Shown here one piece after another: positions 57,763 to 64,000 of a DNA stretch of 64,000 bases (positions are counted from its first letter, which is position 1; every line of letters begins with the position of its first letter). A program made the translations under genes and the position numbers. Source of the stretch: Chersky-806 sp036502405 (GTDB lineage Bacteria > Actinomycetota > Acidimicrobiia > IMCC26256 > JAENVU01); NCBI GenBank assembly GCA_036502405.1, contig DASXYP010000025.1, positions 56,425-120,424 of the forward strand, read 5' to 3'. The notes under the pieces were generated by a model. It saw only the letters and a list, made by a program, of their open reading frames with translations. It had not been told where the DNA came from and did not search any database.

Positions 57763-57853
57763 GGTGCCGCCGGCGCTCTCGAATCGTCGGGACCCGGCGC
57801 TACTCTGCGCGACGGCAGGGTCGATCGGCAGGTCGGGCAGGGCGGAGCTTCAG

Positions 57854-58741
57854 GTGCAGGGCAGAGCGCGGGGAGTGGTGGTCGTCGTGGGCGTGCTCGT
57901 CGCGCTCGCCGGGTGCAAGGCCGTGACCGGTTTCAAGGCGATCGACGCCTCGTACACCGGGGTGCGGATCACCGCCGACGACACGAGCTCGTCCGATGCG
58001 TACGACCTCGTCGTGCACCCCGGCGTGCCGCTCGCGCAGGTTGATCTCGACGCGGCGTCCGAGAACCAGGGTGGCAACGCGCGCACCAGCTTCTTCCCGG
58101 CGGGCCAGGCGCCGGCCGAGAGCGGCGAGGTGTGCGCGACGTGGTCCGGGCCCGGGAAGCCCGATGACGCGCGCCAGCAGGGGAACGCGGTCCGGGTCGA
58201 GACGAACGCGTCGGGCCCGCGGCGCGCGGTCACGGTGACGAAGAACGTCTGGTACGGCGCGACCTGGCTCATGAACGTCAACGTCTGGACCGTCACGCAG
58301 GCCTCGGGAGCCCCTGACGTCCCGACCCTCGTCACGCTGGCGAACCTCGACTTCTCCGGCGTCGTGGGCACGTGGGACGACCAGGCGTTCCCGTGGCGCG
58401 TCTGCACCCGCTTCACCGGTCCGACGGTCGTGGTCGACGTGGGGACGGCGACCACCGAGCACGTCCCGTTCAGCGATCCGGCGTACGAGCGCTCGGTGAC
58501 GCTGCCCGACGGCTGGGATTACGCGGGCCAGTACGGCTGGTACATCGGGCACCTGCGCCCCGGCACGTCGTTCTCGTACACGGACCTCACCACCGGGCCG
58601 GTCGTCGACCCGCCGCCGACAACCACGTCGACGAGCTCGACGACGACCACGTCGGAACCGTCGAGCACGACGACCTCGACCGACCCGACGACCACGACGA
58701 CGGGGGTACCGGACCCGCCGCCCGAAGGACCGCCCGGCTAG
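57854..58741 (+). CDS. Secreted lipoprotein with Thr/Ser-rich tail
   Basis: 295 residues. A signal peptide with lipobox VALAGC (Cys about 20) would place it on the outer face of the membrane. Residues 30-230 form a beta-rich domain (ITADDTSSSDAYDLVVHPG, VRVETNASGPRRAVTVTKN) with paired cysteines. The last 50 residues are a Thr/Ser-Pro linker (TTTSTSSTTTTSEPSSTTT) ending in PPEGPPG. GTG 57854 puts the lipobox at the usual distance. Function unknown. Confidence 0.7.
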   Translation: MQGRARGVVVVVGVLVALAGCKAVTGFKAIDASYTGVRITADDTSSSDAYDLVVHPGVPLAQVDLDAASENQGGNARTSFFPAGQAPAESGEVCATWSGPGKPDDARQQGNAVRVETNASGPRRAVTVTKNVWYGATWLMNVNVWTVTQASGAPDVPTLVTLANLDFSGVVGTWDDQAFPWRVCTRFTGPTVVVDVGTATTEHVPFSDPAYERSVTLPDGWDYAGQYGWYIGHLRPGTSFSYTDLTTGPVVDPPPTTTSTSSTTTTSEPSSTTTSTDPTTTTTGVPDPPPEGPPG

Positions 58742-58798
58742 GCCCTCAGCCGAGATCCGCGGGAGCCGACGCGGCGGCTCCGCGCGCGGGCGGGCCCG

Positions 58799-59872
58799 TC
58801 ACGACTCGAAGCCGCGCAGCACCGCAAGGACGAGCGGACCGAGGTGCTCGAGGTCGTAGCCGCCCTCCTGCACGAACACCGTGGGCACGCCGATCGACGC
58901 GAGCGCGCGACCGGCGCGCGCGAATCCGGACGCGGTCACCTGCAACGGGCTCTCGGGATCAGCCGCGGCGGCGTCGACGCCGAGCGAGACGACGAGGGTG
59001 GACGGTGCGAACCGACGTGCCTCCTCGGCGAGGTGGTGCACCGCGTCGAGCCAACCGTCGTCTCCCGTCCCCGGCGGCACCGGGATGTTGCGGTTCCAGC
59101 CGTGCCCGATGCCGCTCCCGCGCTCGTCGGCGAACCCGAGGAAGTGCGGGAACCAACCCTGCGCGGGGTCGACGTGCACCGACCCGGAGAACACGTCGTC
59201 ACGCGCGTAGAACAGCTCCTGGGTGCCGTTGCCGTGGTGGGCGTCGATGTCGAGGACCGCGACCTTCTCCGCGCCGCCGTCGCGCAGATGCTGTGCGGCC
59301 ACCGCGGCGTTGTTGAGGTAGCAGGAGCCGCCGTAGAGCGCCGCACCCGCGTGGTGTCCGGGCGGTCGACACGCGGCGTACGCCGCCCGGTGCGTGCCGC
59401 CGGCGACCAGGTCGCAGGCGGTGAGCGCGACGTCGACGGCTCCACGCGCCGCGTCGTAGGTTCCGGGCGCGATGAGCGTCATGGTGTCCATCGCGAAGCG
59501 ACCGCTGCGGGCCCAGACCGCGCCGGGTTCCGGGACGGGCCGCCCCGAGGTCAGCTGCGGCAGGGCGAAGACGTAGGGCACGACCCGGTGCTGCCCGGTC
59601 TCGCCGACGAGACCCGCCGCCTCCCACTCCGACCACGCACGCGAGAACCAGTCGAGGAAGTCGGCGTCGTGGACGCGCAGCACCGGCTCGTCGCCGTGGA
59701 GCGTGGCCAGGTGGATCGGCGCGCCCGCGGTCTCGAGCGCCGCCCGCAGGATCTCGCCGCGCGGCGGCTCCTCGTCGCCCGGCCGCTCGACGCCCAGCCA
59801 GTAGCCGCCACCGGGCGCATGCCCGGCGTGCCGCGGCGTCCACACTGCAGGCATTCGCAACCGTTCGTCCAC
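58799..59872 (-). CDS. Histone-deacetylase-family (acetylpolyamine amidohydrolase-like) protein
   Basis: 357 residues. The deacetylase core is complete: RPPGHHAG with the tandem His, LDIDAHHGNGTQELFY with Asp and His of the zinc site, and LVVSLGVDAAAADPES with the second Asp. GGYDLEHLG near the end carries the usual Gly-Gly-Tyr. Bacterial members remove acetyl groups from polyamines or small amides. GTG 59872 has TACCTT 8 nt upstream. It is near aminotransferase and aldehyde dehydrogenase genes, which fits amine catabolism. Confidence 0.9.
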   Translation of the reverse strand: MDERLRMPAVWTPRHAGHAPGGGYWLGVERPGDEEPPRGEILRAALETAGAPIHLATLHGDEPVLRVHDADFLDWFSRAWSEWEAAGLVGETGQHRVVPYVFALPQLTSGRPVPEPGAVWARSGRFAMDTMTLIAPGTYDAARGAVDVALTACDLVAGGTHRAAYAACRPPGHHAGAALYGGSCYLNNAAVAAQHLRDGGAEKVAVLDIDAHHGNGTQELFYARDDVFSGSVHVDPAQGWFPHFLGFADERGSGIGHGWNRNIPVPPGTGDDGWLDAVHHLAEEARRFAPSTLVVSLGVDAAAADPESPLQVTASGFARAGRALASIGVPTVFVQEGGYDLEHLGPLVLAVLRGFES

Positions 59873-59880
59873 GACCGGCG

Positions 59881-59886
59881 AAGGTA
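59881..59886 (-). promoter_or_regulatory. Leaderless -10 (TACCTT) for HDAC-like gene
   Basis: On the minus strand TACCTT ends 8 nt before GTG 59872. Confidence 0.45.
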
Positions 59887-59897
59887 GTCGGGCTCGG

Positions 59898-59903
59898 TAG
59901 CCT
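59898..59903 (+). promoter_or_regulatory. Leaderless -10 (TAGCCT) of truncated peptidase gene
   Basis: TAGCCT ends 6 nt before GTG 59910; the promoter survives although the gene is cut short. Confidence 0.45.
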
Positions 59904-59909
59904 GCTCGG

Positions 59910-60120
59910 GTGGAGGGGGCTGAGGGGATCGCGAGTGGCCCGCCCGCGCCGCGGACGCGGGCGCGGGCGCTGGGGATCCAGATCGGGTCGATGCCGCCCG
60001 GCCCGACGAACAGCATCGTGGACGTCGCCAACGTCCGGGTCGGGCACGCGACCGTCTGGTTCGACGAGCCCGCGCCGCCCGAGGGCCGCGGGGTCGCGCG
60101 CACCGGTGTCACCGCGCCAC
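59910..60120 (+). pseudogene. P1-family (DmpA-like) peptidase, N-terminal remnant
   Basis: About 70 codons resemble the N-terminus of P1/DmpA aminopeptidases: TNSIVDVANVRVGHATVWFDE and then RGVARTGVTA, where the family goes on for some 300 residues. After about 60120 the similarity stops; the frame continues to 60356 as Pro/Arg-rich sequence with no family match and runs into the 3' end of the aminotransferase gene on the other strand. Catalytic residues lie downstream and are missing, so no activity is expected. Looks like a deletion remnant. Confidence 0.6.
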
Positions 60121-60282
60121 CGGGATCCCGCTCGACCGCCTCACTTCGATCATGCGCGCCCACGGCCGCCTCCACCGCCCCTGCCCCCGCGCTGCCCTGC
60201 TGCTTTCGGTGCGACGTACGCCCCCTCTGGGGGGTGCAACCCGCACCGAAACGAGCTCGGCCCGATCAAGAGGAGTTCGAGG
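60121..60282. other. Intergenic spacer after peptidase remnant
   Basis: 162 bp. An ATG at 60152 opens a frame (MRAHGRLHRPCPR...) with no recognised match. The C-family hairpin occupies 60204-60251. Otherwise nothing supported. Confidence 0.4.
60204..60251. repeat. Double-stem inverted repeat, family C
   Basis: Outer arms TTTCGGTGCG (60204-60213) and CGCACCGAAA (60242-60251) pair perfectly. An inner CCCCC-TCT-GGGGG stem (60221-60233) sits between them. Architecture equals families A and B; sequence differs. Confidence 0.65.
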
Positions 60283-61566
60283 TCAGGACGCGACCTCGAC
60301 GCACGCGTCCGCGAGGATCGACACCGCGGTCTCGGCCTGCTCGGGCCGGACCGTGAGCGCGGGCGCGAACCGGATCGCGCGCTCGCCGCACGTGAGCACC
60401 AGCAGCCCCCGCCGGAAGCAGGACTGCTCGACCTCCGCGGCAGTGTGGTGGTCGGGGAAGTCGATGCCGATCATGAGACCACGGCCGCGCACGTCGGTCA
60501 GCAACGGCTGCCGGGCTTGGAGCTCGCGCAGTCGGGTCATCAGCAGGTCGCCGACGGCCGCCGCGTTGTCGGTGAGCGAGCCCTCGACGAGGTCGAGCGT
60601 CGCGAGCGCGGCCGCGCACGCGACCGGGTTGCCGCCGAACGTCGAGCCGTGCGCGCCGGCGCTCCACCTCATGAGGTCGGACCGGGCGATCAGCGCGCCG
60701 AGCGGCATCCCGCTCGCGATCCCCTTGCCCGAGAGCAGCACGTCGGGCCGGATGCCCTCGTGCTCGACCGCCCAGAGCCTCCCGGTGCGTCCGATCCCGG
60801 TCTGGATCTCGTCGGCCACGAACAGGATCCCGTGCCGGATGCACAGCTCCTGGATCCGGGCGAGCCACCCCGGGGCCGGCACGACGTACCCACCCTCGCC
60901 CTGGATCGGCTCGACGATGACCGCCGCGACCTCCTCCGGGCTGACGAGGTGCTTGAACAGGACGTCCTCGATGTAGCCGTCGACGCCGTAGGGCGCGTGA
61001 TGCACGCCCGGCAGCAGGGGGCTGAATCCCTGGCGGTACCTGGCCTTGCTCGCGGTGAGCGAGAGGCTGCCGAGGCTCCGCCCGTGGAACGCGCCGAGGA
61101 ACGCGATCACGTACTGGCGCCCGGTCGAGTGGCGGGCGAGCTTGATCGACGCCTCGACCGCCTCCGTGCCCGAGTTCGTGAGGAACACCTTGGACTCGCC
61201 CGCGATCGGCGCCCGGGCGACGAGCCGCTCGGCGAGCTCGGCGTACACCGGGGGGTAGAAGTCGCTCGAGCAGTAGTGGATGAGCTCGCCGGCCTGGCGC
61301 GAGATCGCGTCGACGACGGCCGGGTGGCAGTGCCCGGTCGACGTGACCGCGATCCCCGCGTTGAAGTCGAGGAACCGGTTGCCGTCGACGTCCTCGATCA
61401 CCAGCCCCGCGGCCCGGGCGGGGACGAGCGGGTAGACCCGGCCCATCGACGGGCTGGTCACCCGGCGGTCTCGCTCGATCCACTCGGACGCGTTCGGGCC
61501 GGGCAGATCGGTGACCAGCGCGGGGGCGGTCGCATCCGCGAGGTCAGCGCGGTCCACCTCGGTCAT
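60283..61566 (-). CDS. Class III aminotransferase (omega-amino acid type)
   Basis: 427 residues. FLDFNAGIAVTSTGHCHPAVV, TNSGTEAVEASIKLARHSTGRQYVIAFLGAFHGRS, VEPIQGEGGYVVPAPG, LFVADEIQTGIGRTG and the PLP Lys (about 280) in LLSGKGIASG. A GABA/acetylornithine-type transaminase and paralogue of 54318-55577. The ATG overlaps the TGA of the ALDH fragment (ATGA) in the catabolic operon read from 64000 leftward. Confidence 0.92.
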   Translation of the reverse strand: MTEVDRADLADATAPALVTDLPGPNASEWIERDRRVTSPSMGRVYPLVPARAAGLVIEDVDGNRFLDFNAGIAVTSTGHCHPAVVDAISRQAGELIHYCSSDFYPPVYAELAERLVARAPIAGESKVFLTNSGTEAVEASIKLARHSTGRQYVIAFLGAFHGRSLGSLSLTASKARYRQGFSPLLPGVHHAPYGVDGYIEDVLFKHLVSPEEVAAVIVEPIQGEGGYVVPAPGWLARIQELCIRHGILFVADEIQTGIGRTGRLWAVEHEGIRPDVLLSGKGIASGMPLGALIARSDLMRWSAGAHGSTFGGNPVACAAALATLDLVEGSLTDNAAAVGDLLMTRLRELQARQPLLTDVRGRGLMIGIDFPDHHTAAEVEQSCFRRGLLVLTCGERAIRFAPALTVRPEQAETAVSILADACVEVAS

Positions 61567-61757
61567 GTCGCCACCGTGCGCTCGTAGCGTCCGACCGCGT
61601 CCTCGTCGACGACCGGTCCCAGGTACGTGTCGCGCGCGAGTGGGTCGCCGACCTTGAGCCCCTCCGCCTGTGCGACGAGCCGGCGGACGAGCTCCGGCGC
61701 GACCCCGCGTTCGACGTACGCCCGCGACGCGGCCGAGCAAGTGACGCGGAAGGCCAT
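61563..61757 (-). pseudogene. Aldehyde dehydrogenase core fragment, in operon
   Basis: 64 codons, MAFRVTCSAASRAYVERG followed by LKVGDPLARDTYLGPVVDE. This matches only the catalytic-Cys-to-linker piece of a pyrroline-5-carboxylate/aldehyde dehydrogenase of about 500 residues (TCSAASRAYV equals the KCSA-SR-YV motif). Both ends of the family domain are missing. Still, it has a start codon with AGAGGAG upstream, inside the end of the TPP gene, and its stop overlaps the aminotransferase ATG (ATGA). Remnant or, less likely, a maintained mini-protein. Confidence 0.65.
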
Positions 61758-61760
61758 GGG

Positions 61761-63401
61761 TCACGCTCCTCTGAGGGGCCAGCGGGGTGAGGTGCTGCGG
61801 GGCGGGTAGAGCGCGGCGCGCACGTGCAGGAGGTTGGGCACGCCGGACCCGACGGCGTCCGCCAGTGCGGCGCCGTAGTCCTTGTCGACGCCGTCGACCG
61901 TGCGCGCCTCGACGCCGAAGCCCCGGGCGACGGCCGCGAAGTCCGGTGTCGCGAGCTCGGTGCCGAGGTCGACGGCCGGATCGTGACCGAAGCGCAGCAT
62001 GCCGTAGCCGCCGTCGTCAACCACGACCGCGGTGAGTGGGAGCCGTTCCTGCGCCGCGGTCGCGAGCTCGCCGATCGCGAAGAGCATGCCGCCGTCTCCG
62101 CTGACCGACACCACCGGGGTGCCGTCGGACTGGCGGGCCGTGGCCGCGCCGATGGCGGCAGGGAACGCGAACCCCAGCGTGCCCCAGCCCATGGGGTAGT
62201 GCAGCGCCCGCGGCGAGCGGACCCGGTAGTGCCCGGCGAGCCAGTAGCCGGGGATGCACATGTCGGCGAACACGATCGCGTCGGCCGGGAGTGCCGCCTC
62301 GGTCCGCTCCAGGAACTCGACGGACTCCGCGGTCTCGGCGTTCCGCCGCAGCTCGTCGCGCAGGTCCCGCACGAGCAAGTCGAGGTCGCCCGCCCACGGG
62401 GATCGCGCCGCGAGTGCGTCGGCAAGATCCTCGGTGACGCGCGCATCGGCTTCGAGGACTGCGTCCATTGCATAGCTCTTGACCGCGTCGGTCGCGTCGA
62501 TGTTGATCGCGACGCGTTGGTCGGGGAACGGGAGACGCCACGCCATCGTGGTCATCGCGTCGAGGTCGCTGCCGACGACGACGACCAGGTCGGCGCGTCC
62601 GATCAGGTCCGTGACCGCGGGCTCGTGGGGCGGGGCGCCGACGAGGAGCGGGTGGTCGGCCGGCAGGATCCCGCGTCCCTGATAGGTGGTGACCACCGGA
62701 GCGCCGAGCTTGGATGCCAGCGCGTCGACACCGACCGACGCGTCGCGCGCCCCACCCCCGACCCAGAGGAGCGGCCGTTCGGACGCGGCCATGGCGTCGA
62801 GCACCGGCCGCAGGTCGTGCCGGTTCCGCGCCCACTCGGCGGGAACGGCCGGCGCGTCCGGAGCCGGCGCGTCGAGGAGGTCGGTGGGGATGCCGACGTA
62901 TACGGGGCCGGTCGGCGCGGACCGGGCGATGCTCGCCGCCGCGACGACCGCGGTGCCGATCCCGTCCGGGTCGGCGACGTCGATCGTGGTCTTCGTGACC
63001 GCGACGAACATCGCGGCCTGGGCGATGCTCTCGTGAAGCACCCCGCGGTAGACGCCGGCGCGGCGTTGGGTGGTGGGGATGTCGGTCGCGATGACGACAA
63101 CCGGCGAGTGCGACGCCCAGGCCTCGCCGACCGCGCCGACGGTGTTCGCGGCGCCCGGCCCGGTCGTCGTCAGTGCGACGCCGAGCCCGCCGGTCGCGCG
63201 GGCGAGACCGTCGGCCGCGTAGACCGTGCCCTGCTCGTGGCGGGAGCCGACGATCCGTATCCCCGCGTCGTGGAGCGCGGGCCACAGCTCGAGGTTGTGG
63301 ACGCCCGGCAGCCCGAACGCGACCTCGACGCCGAGCGACCGGAGGCTCTTCGCGACCGTGCGCGCGCCGGTGGGCGGCGCGCTCGTCACCGCTTCGGTCA
63401 C
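61761..63401 (-). CDS. Thiamine-diphosphate-dependent enzyme (acetolactate-synthase-like)
   Basis: 546 residues with all three TPP domains. The activating Glu56 is in RHEQGTVYAADG. The central domain has PLLWVGGGARDASVGVDALASKLGAPVVTT. The TPP/Mg motif GDGGMLF (about 434) extends through GGYGMLR. Members include acetolactate synthase, oxalyl-CoA and benzoylformate decarboxylases. The gene is between an aldehyde dehydrogenase and an aminotransferase, so decarboxylation of a 2-oxo acid to an aldehyde is plausible; inference. GTG start overlaps the upstream stop (GTGA). Confidence 0.88.
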   Translation of the reverse strand: MTEAVTSAPPTGARTVAKSLRSLGVEVAFGLPGVHNLELWPALHDAGIRIVGSRHEQGTVYAADGLARATGGLGVALTTTGPGAANTVGAVGEAWASHSPVVVIATDIPTTQRRAGVYRGVLHESIAQAAMFVAVTKTTIDVADPDGIGTAVVAAASIARSAPTGPVYVGIPTDLLDAPAPDAPAVPAEWARNRHDLRPVLDAMAASERPLLWVGGGARDASVGVDALASKLGAPVVTTYQGRGILPADHPLLVGAPPHEPAVTDLIGRADLVVVVGSDLDAMTTMAWRLPFPDQRVAINIDATDAVKSYAMDAVLEADARVTEDLADALAARSPWAGDLDLLVRDLRDELRRNAETAESVEFLERTEAALPADAIVFADMCIPGYWLAGHYRVRSPRALHYPMGWGTLGFAFPAAIGAATARQSDGTPVVSVSGDGGMLFAIGELATAAQERLPLTAVVVDDGGYGMLRFGHDPAVDLGTELATPDFAAVARGFGVEARTVDGVDKDYGAALADAVGSGVPNLLHVRAALYPPRSTSPRWPLRGA

Positions 63402-64000
63402 TCGGAGGCCTCGACCGGCGGGCGGTTGTCGATCTGCGCACGCTGGAGGTGACCCGAGTAGTCGACGTAGACCGTCTTGACCTCGCTGAACTGCTCGATG
63501 CCCCGTCGTCCGGCCTCGCGGAAGCCGTTCCCCGTGTGCTTGGTCCCGCCGAACGGGAGGTGGATCTCGGCGCCGATCGTCGGCGCGTTCACGTAGACGA
63601 TGCCGGTGTTGATCCGGTCGACGGCCTGCAGCGCGGGGGCGATCGCGTCGGTGTAGATCGCGGCCGAGAGCCCGTACTCGCTCTCGTTGACGATCTCGAT
63701 CGCTTCGTCGAGCGACTCGATCTCGATGACCGAGAGCACCGGCCCGAACACCTCCTCGCGCGCGATGCGGTGCTGACGCTGGATCCCGCGCAGGATCGTC
63801 GGCGCGTAGAAGCTGCCCCCGGCACAGCCGTCGACCGCGACGATCTCGGCCCCCGTCGCCGCGACCGCGCCCTCGGCGAGCGCGGCCTCGACGATGCCGT
63901 GGATGCGCTCGGCCGAGCGACGGTCGATGACCGGACCGACGTCGGTGGCGGGATCGGTGGGATCACCGAGCCGGAGCTCGCCGGCGCGCTTCACCAGGCT
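63398..64000 (-). CDS. Aldehyde dehydrogenase, C-terminal part (runs off the window)
   Basis: About 200 C-terminal residues are visible; the 5' end is beyond 64000. LRLGDPTDPATDVGPVIDRRSAERIHGIVE, EEVFGPVLSVIEIESLDEAIEIVNESEYGLSAAIYT, NTGIVYVNAPTIGAEIHLPFGGTKHTGNGFREAG are standard ALDH blocks, with the FGPV and PFGG NAD-binding signatures. The catalytic Cys and Glu are outside. It probably oxidises a semialdehyde in the same pathway as the TPP enzyme and aminotransferase. Confidence 0.9.
   Translation of the reverse strand, partial: SLVKRAGELRLGDPTDPATDVGPVIDRRSAERIHGIVEAALAEGAVAATGAEIVAVDGCAGGSFYAPTILRGIQRQHRIAREEVFGPVLSVIEIESLDEAIEIVNESEYGLSAAIYTDAIAPALQAVDRINTGIVYVNAPTIGAEIHLPFGGTKHTGNGFREAGRRGIEQFSEVKTVYVDYSGHLQRAQIDNRPPVEASE

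Noticed and set aside
1..64000. tRNA genes, integrase, insertion sequences or attachment sites
   Set aside because: None could be recognised on reading the intergenic gaps; composition is uniform except for the repeat genes.

Overview
The window is about 64 kb of very GC-rich DNA, densely packed with genes on both strands, with many GTG starts and frequent ATGA/GTGA stop-start overlaps. Two to three F420-type luciferase-like oxidoreductases (38.6 and 33.6 kb, and a 3' stub at 1 bp), a maleylpyruvate-isomerase-type (mycothiol-world) protein, a possible DUF2550 protein and widespread leaderless promoters point to an actinobacterium. An uncultured Acidimicrobiia-like lineage is my guess, but there is no rRNA or strong phylogenetic marker. 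I see no tRNA, rRNA, CRISPR array, insertion sequence, phage or conjugation gene. This looks like ordinary chromosome with one unusual envelope-protein locus.

Layout. 0-5 kb: LLM stub, nitroreductase, DAG-kinase-like lipid kinase, a decapeptide-repeat protein, RDD and HdeD-type membrane proteins. 4.3-7.7 kb: CoA-transferase, hydrolase and a MarR regulator divergent from a YceI protein. 7.7-18.4 kb: ASCH protein, APH-like kinase with an unknown partner, TetR divergent from an ABC exporter, NUDIX, hydrolases, DUF899 protein, flavin reductase, secreted sulfatase. 18.6-23.9 kb: a secreted five-repeat Q/N/S-rich protein, a divergent 950-residue Pro/Ala-rich protein and a small Gly-Ser repeat protein. 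23.9-32.1 kb: UbiA prenyltransferase, YihY protein, acyl-CoA ligase, and a glycosyltransferase/polysaccharide-deacetylase pair flanked by two paralogous DMT transporters. 32.3-43.9 kb: beta-lactamase-like hydrolase, an LLM-amidohydrolase-dioxygenase operon, acyl-CoA dehydrogenase, CoA-transferase and VOC protein. 43.9-52 kb: pdxH, a second YihY, FAD oxidase, lysoplasmalogenase, ArsB-like permease, a response regulator-kinase-ribB operon, msrB. 52-64 kb: amino-acid and amine metabolism (Rieske oxygenase, leucine-type dehydrogenase, two class III aminotransferases, acetylpolyamine-amidohydrolase-like protein, TPP enzyme, aldehyde dehydrogenase) with two gene remnants.

Two recurrent non-coding themes stand out. 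First, more than twenty genes have a TAnnnT hexamer (or a close variant) 6-9 nt upstream of the start codon and no Shine-Dalgarno site, which predicts leaderless mRNAs; one of these apparently drives a seven-codon leader ORF. Second, several intergenic gaps hold short double-stem inverted repeats that fall into recurring families: A at 7.7 and 43.3 kb, B at 52.0 and 55.6 kb, D at 32.15 and 39.49 kb, and a single C at 60.2 kb. Stem sequences differ between copies while pairing is kept.
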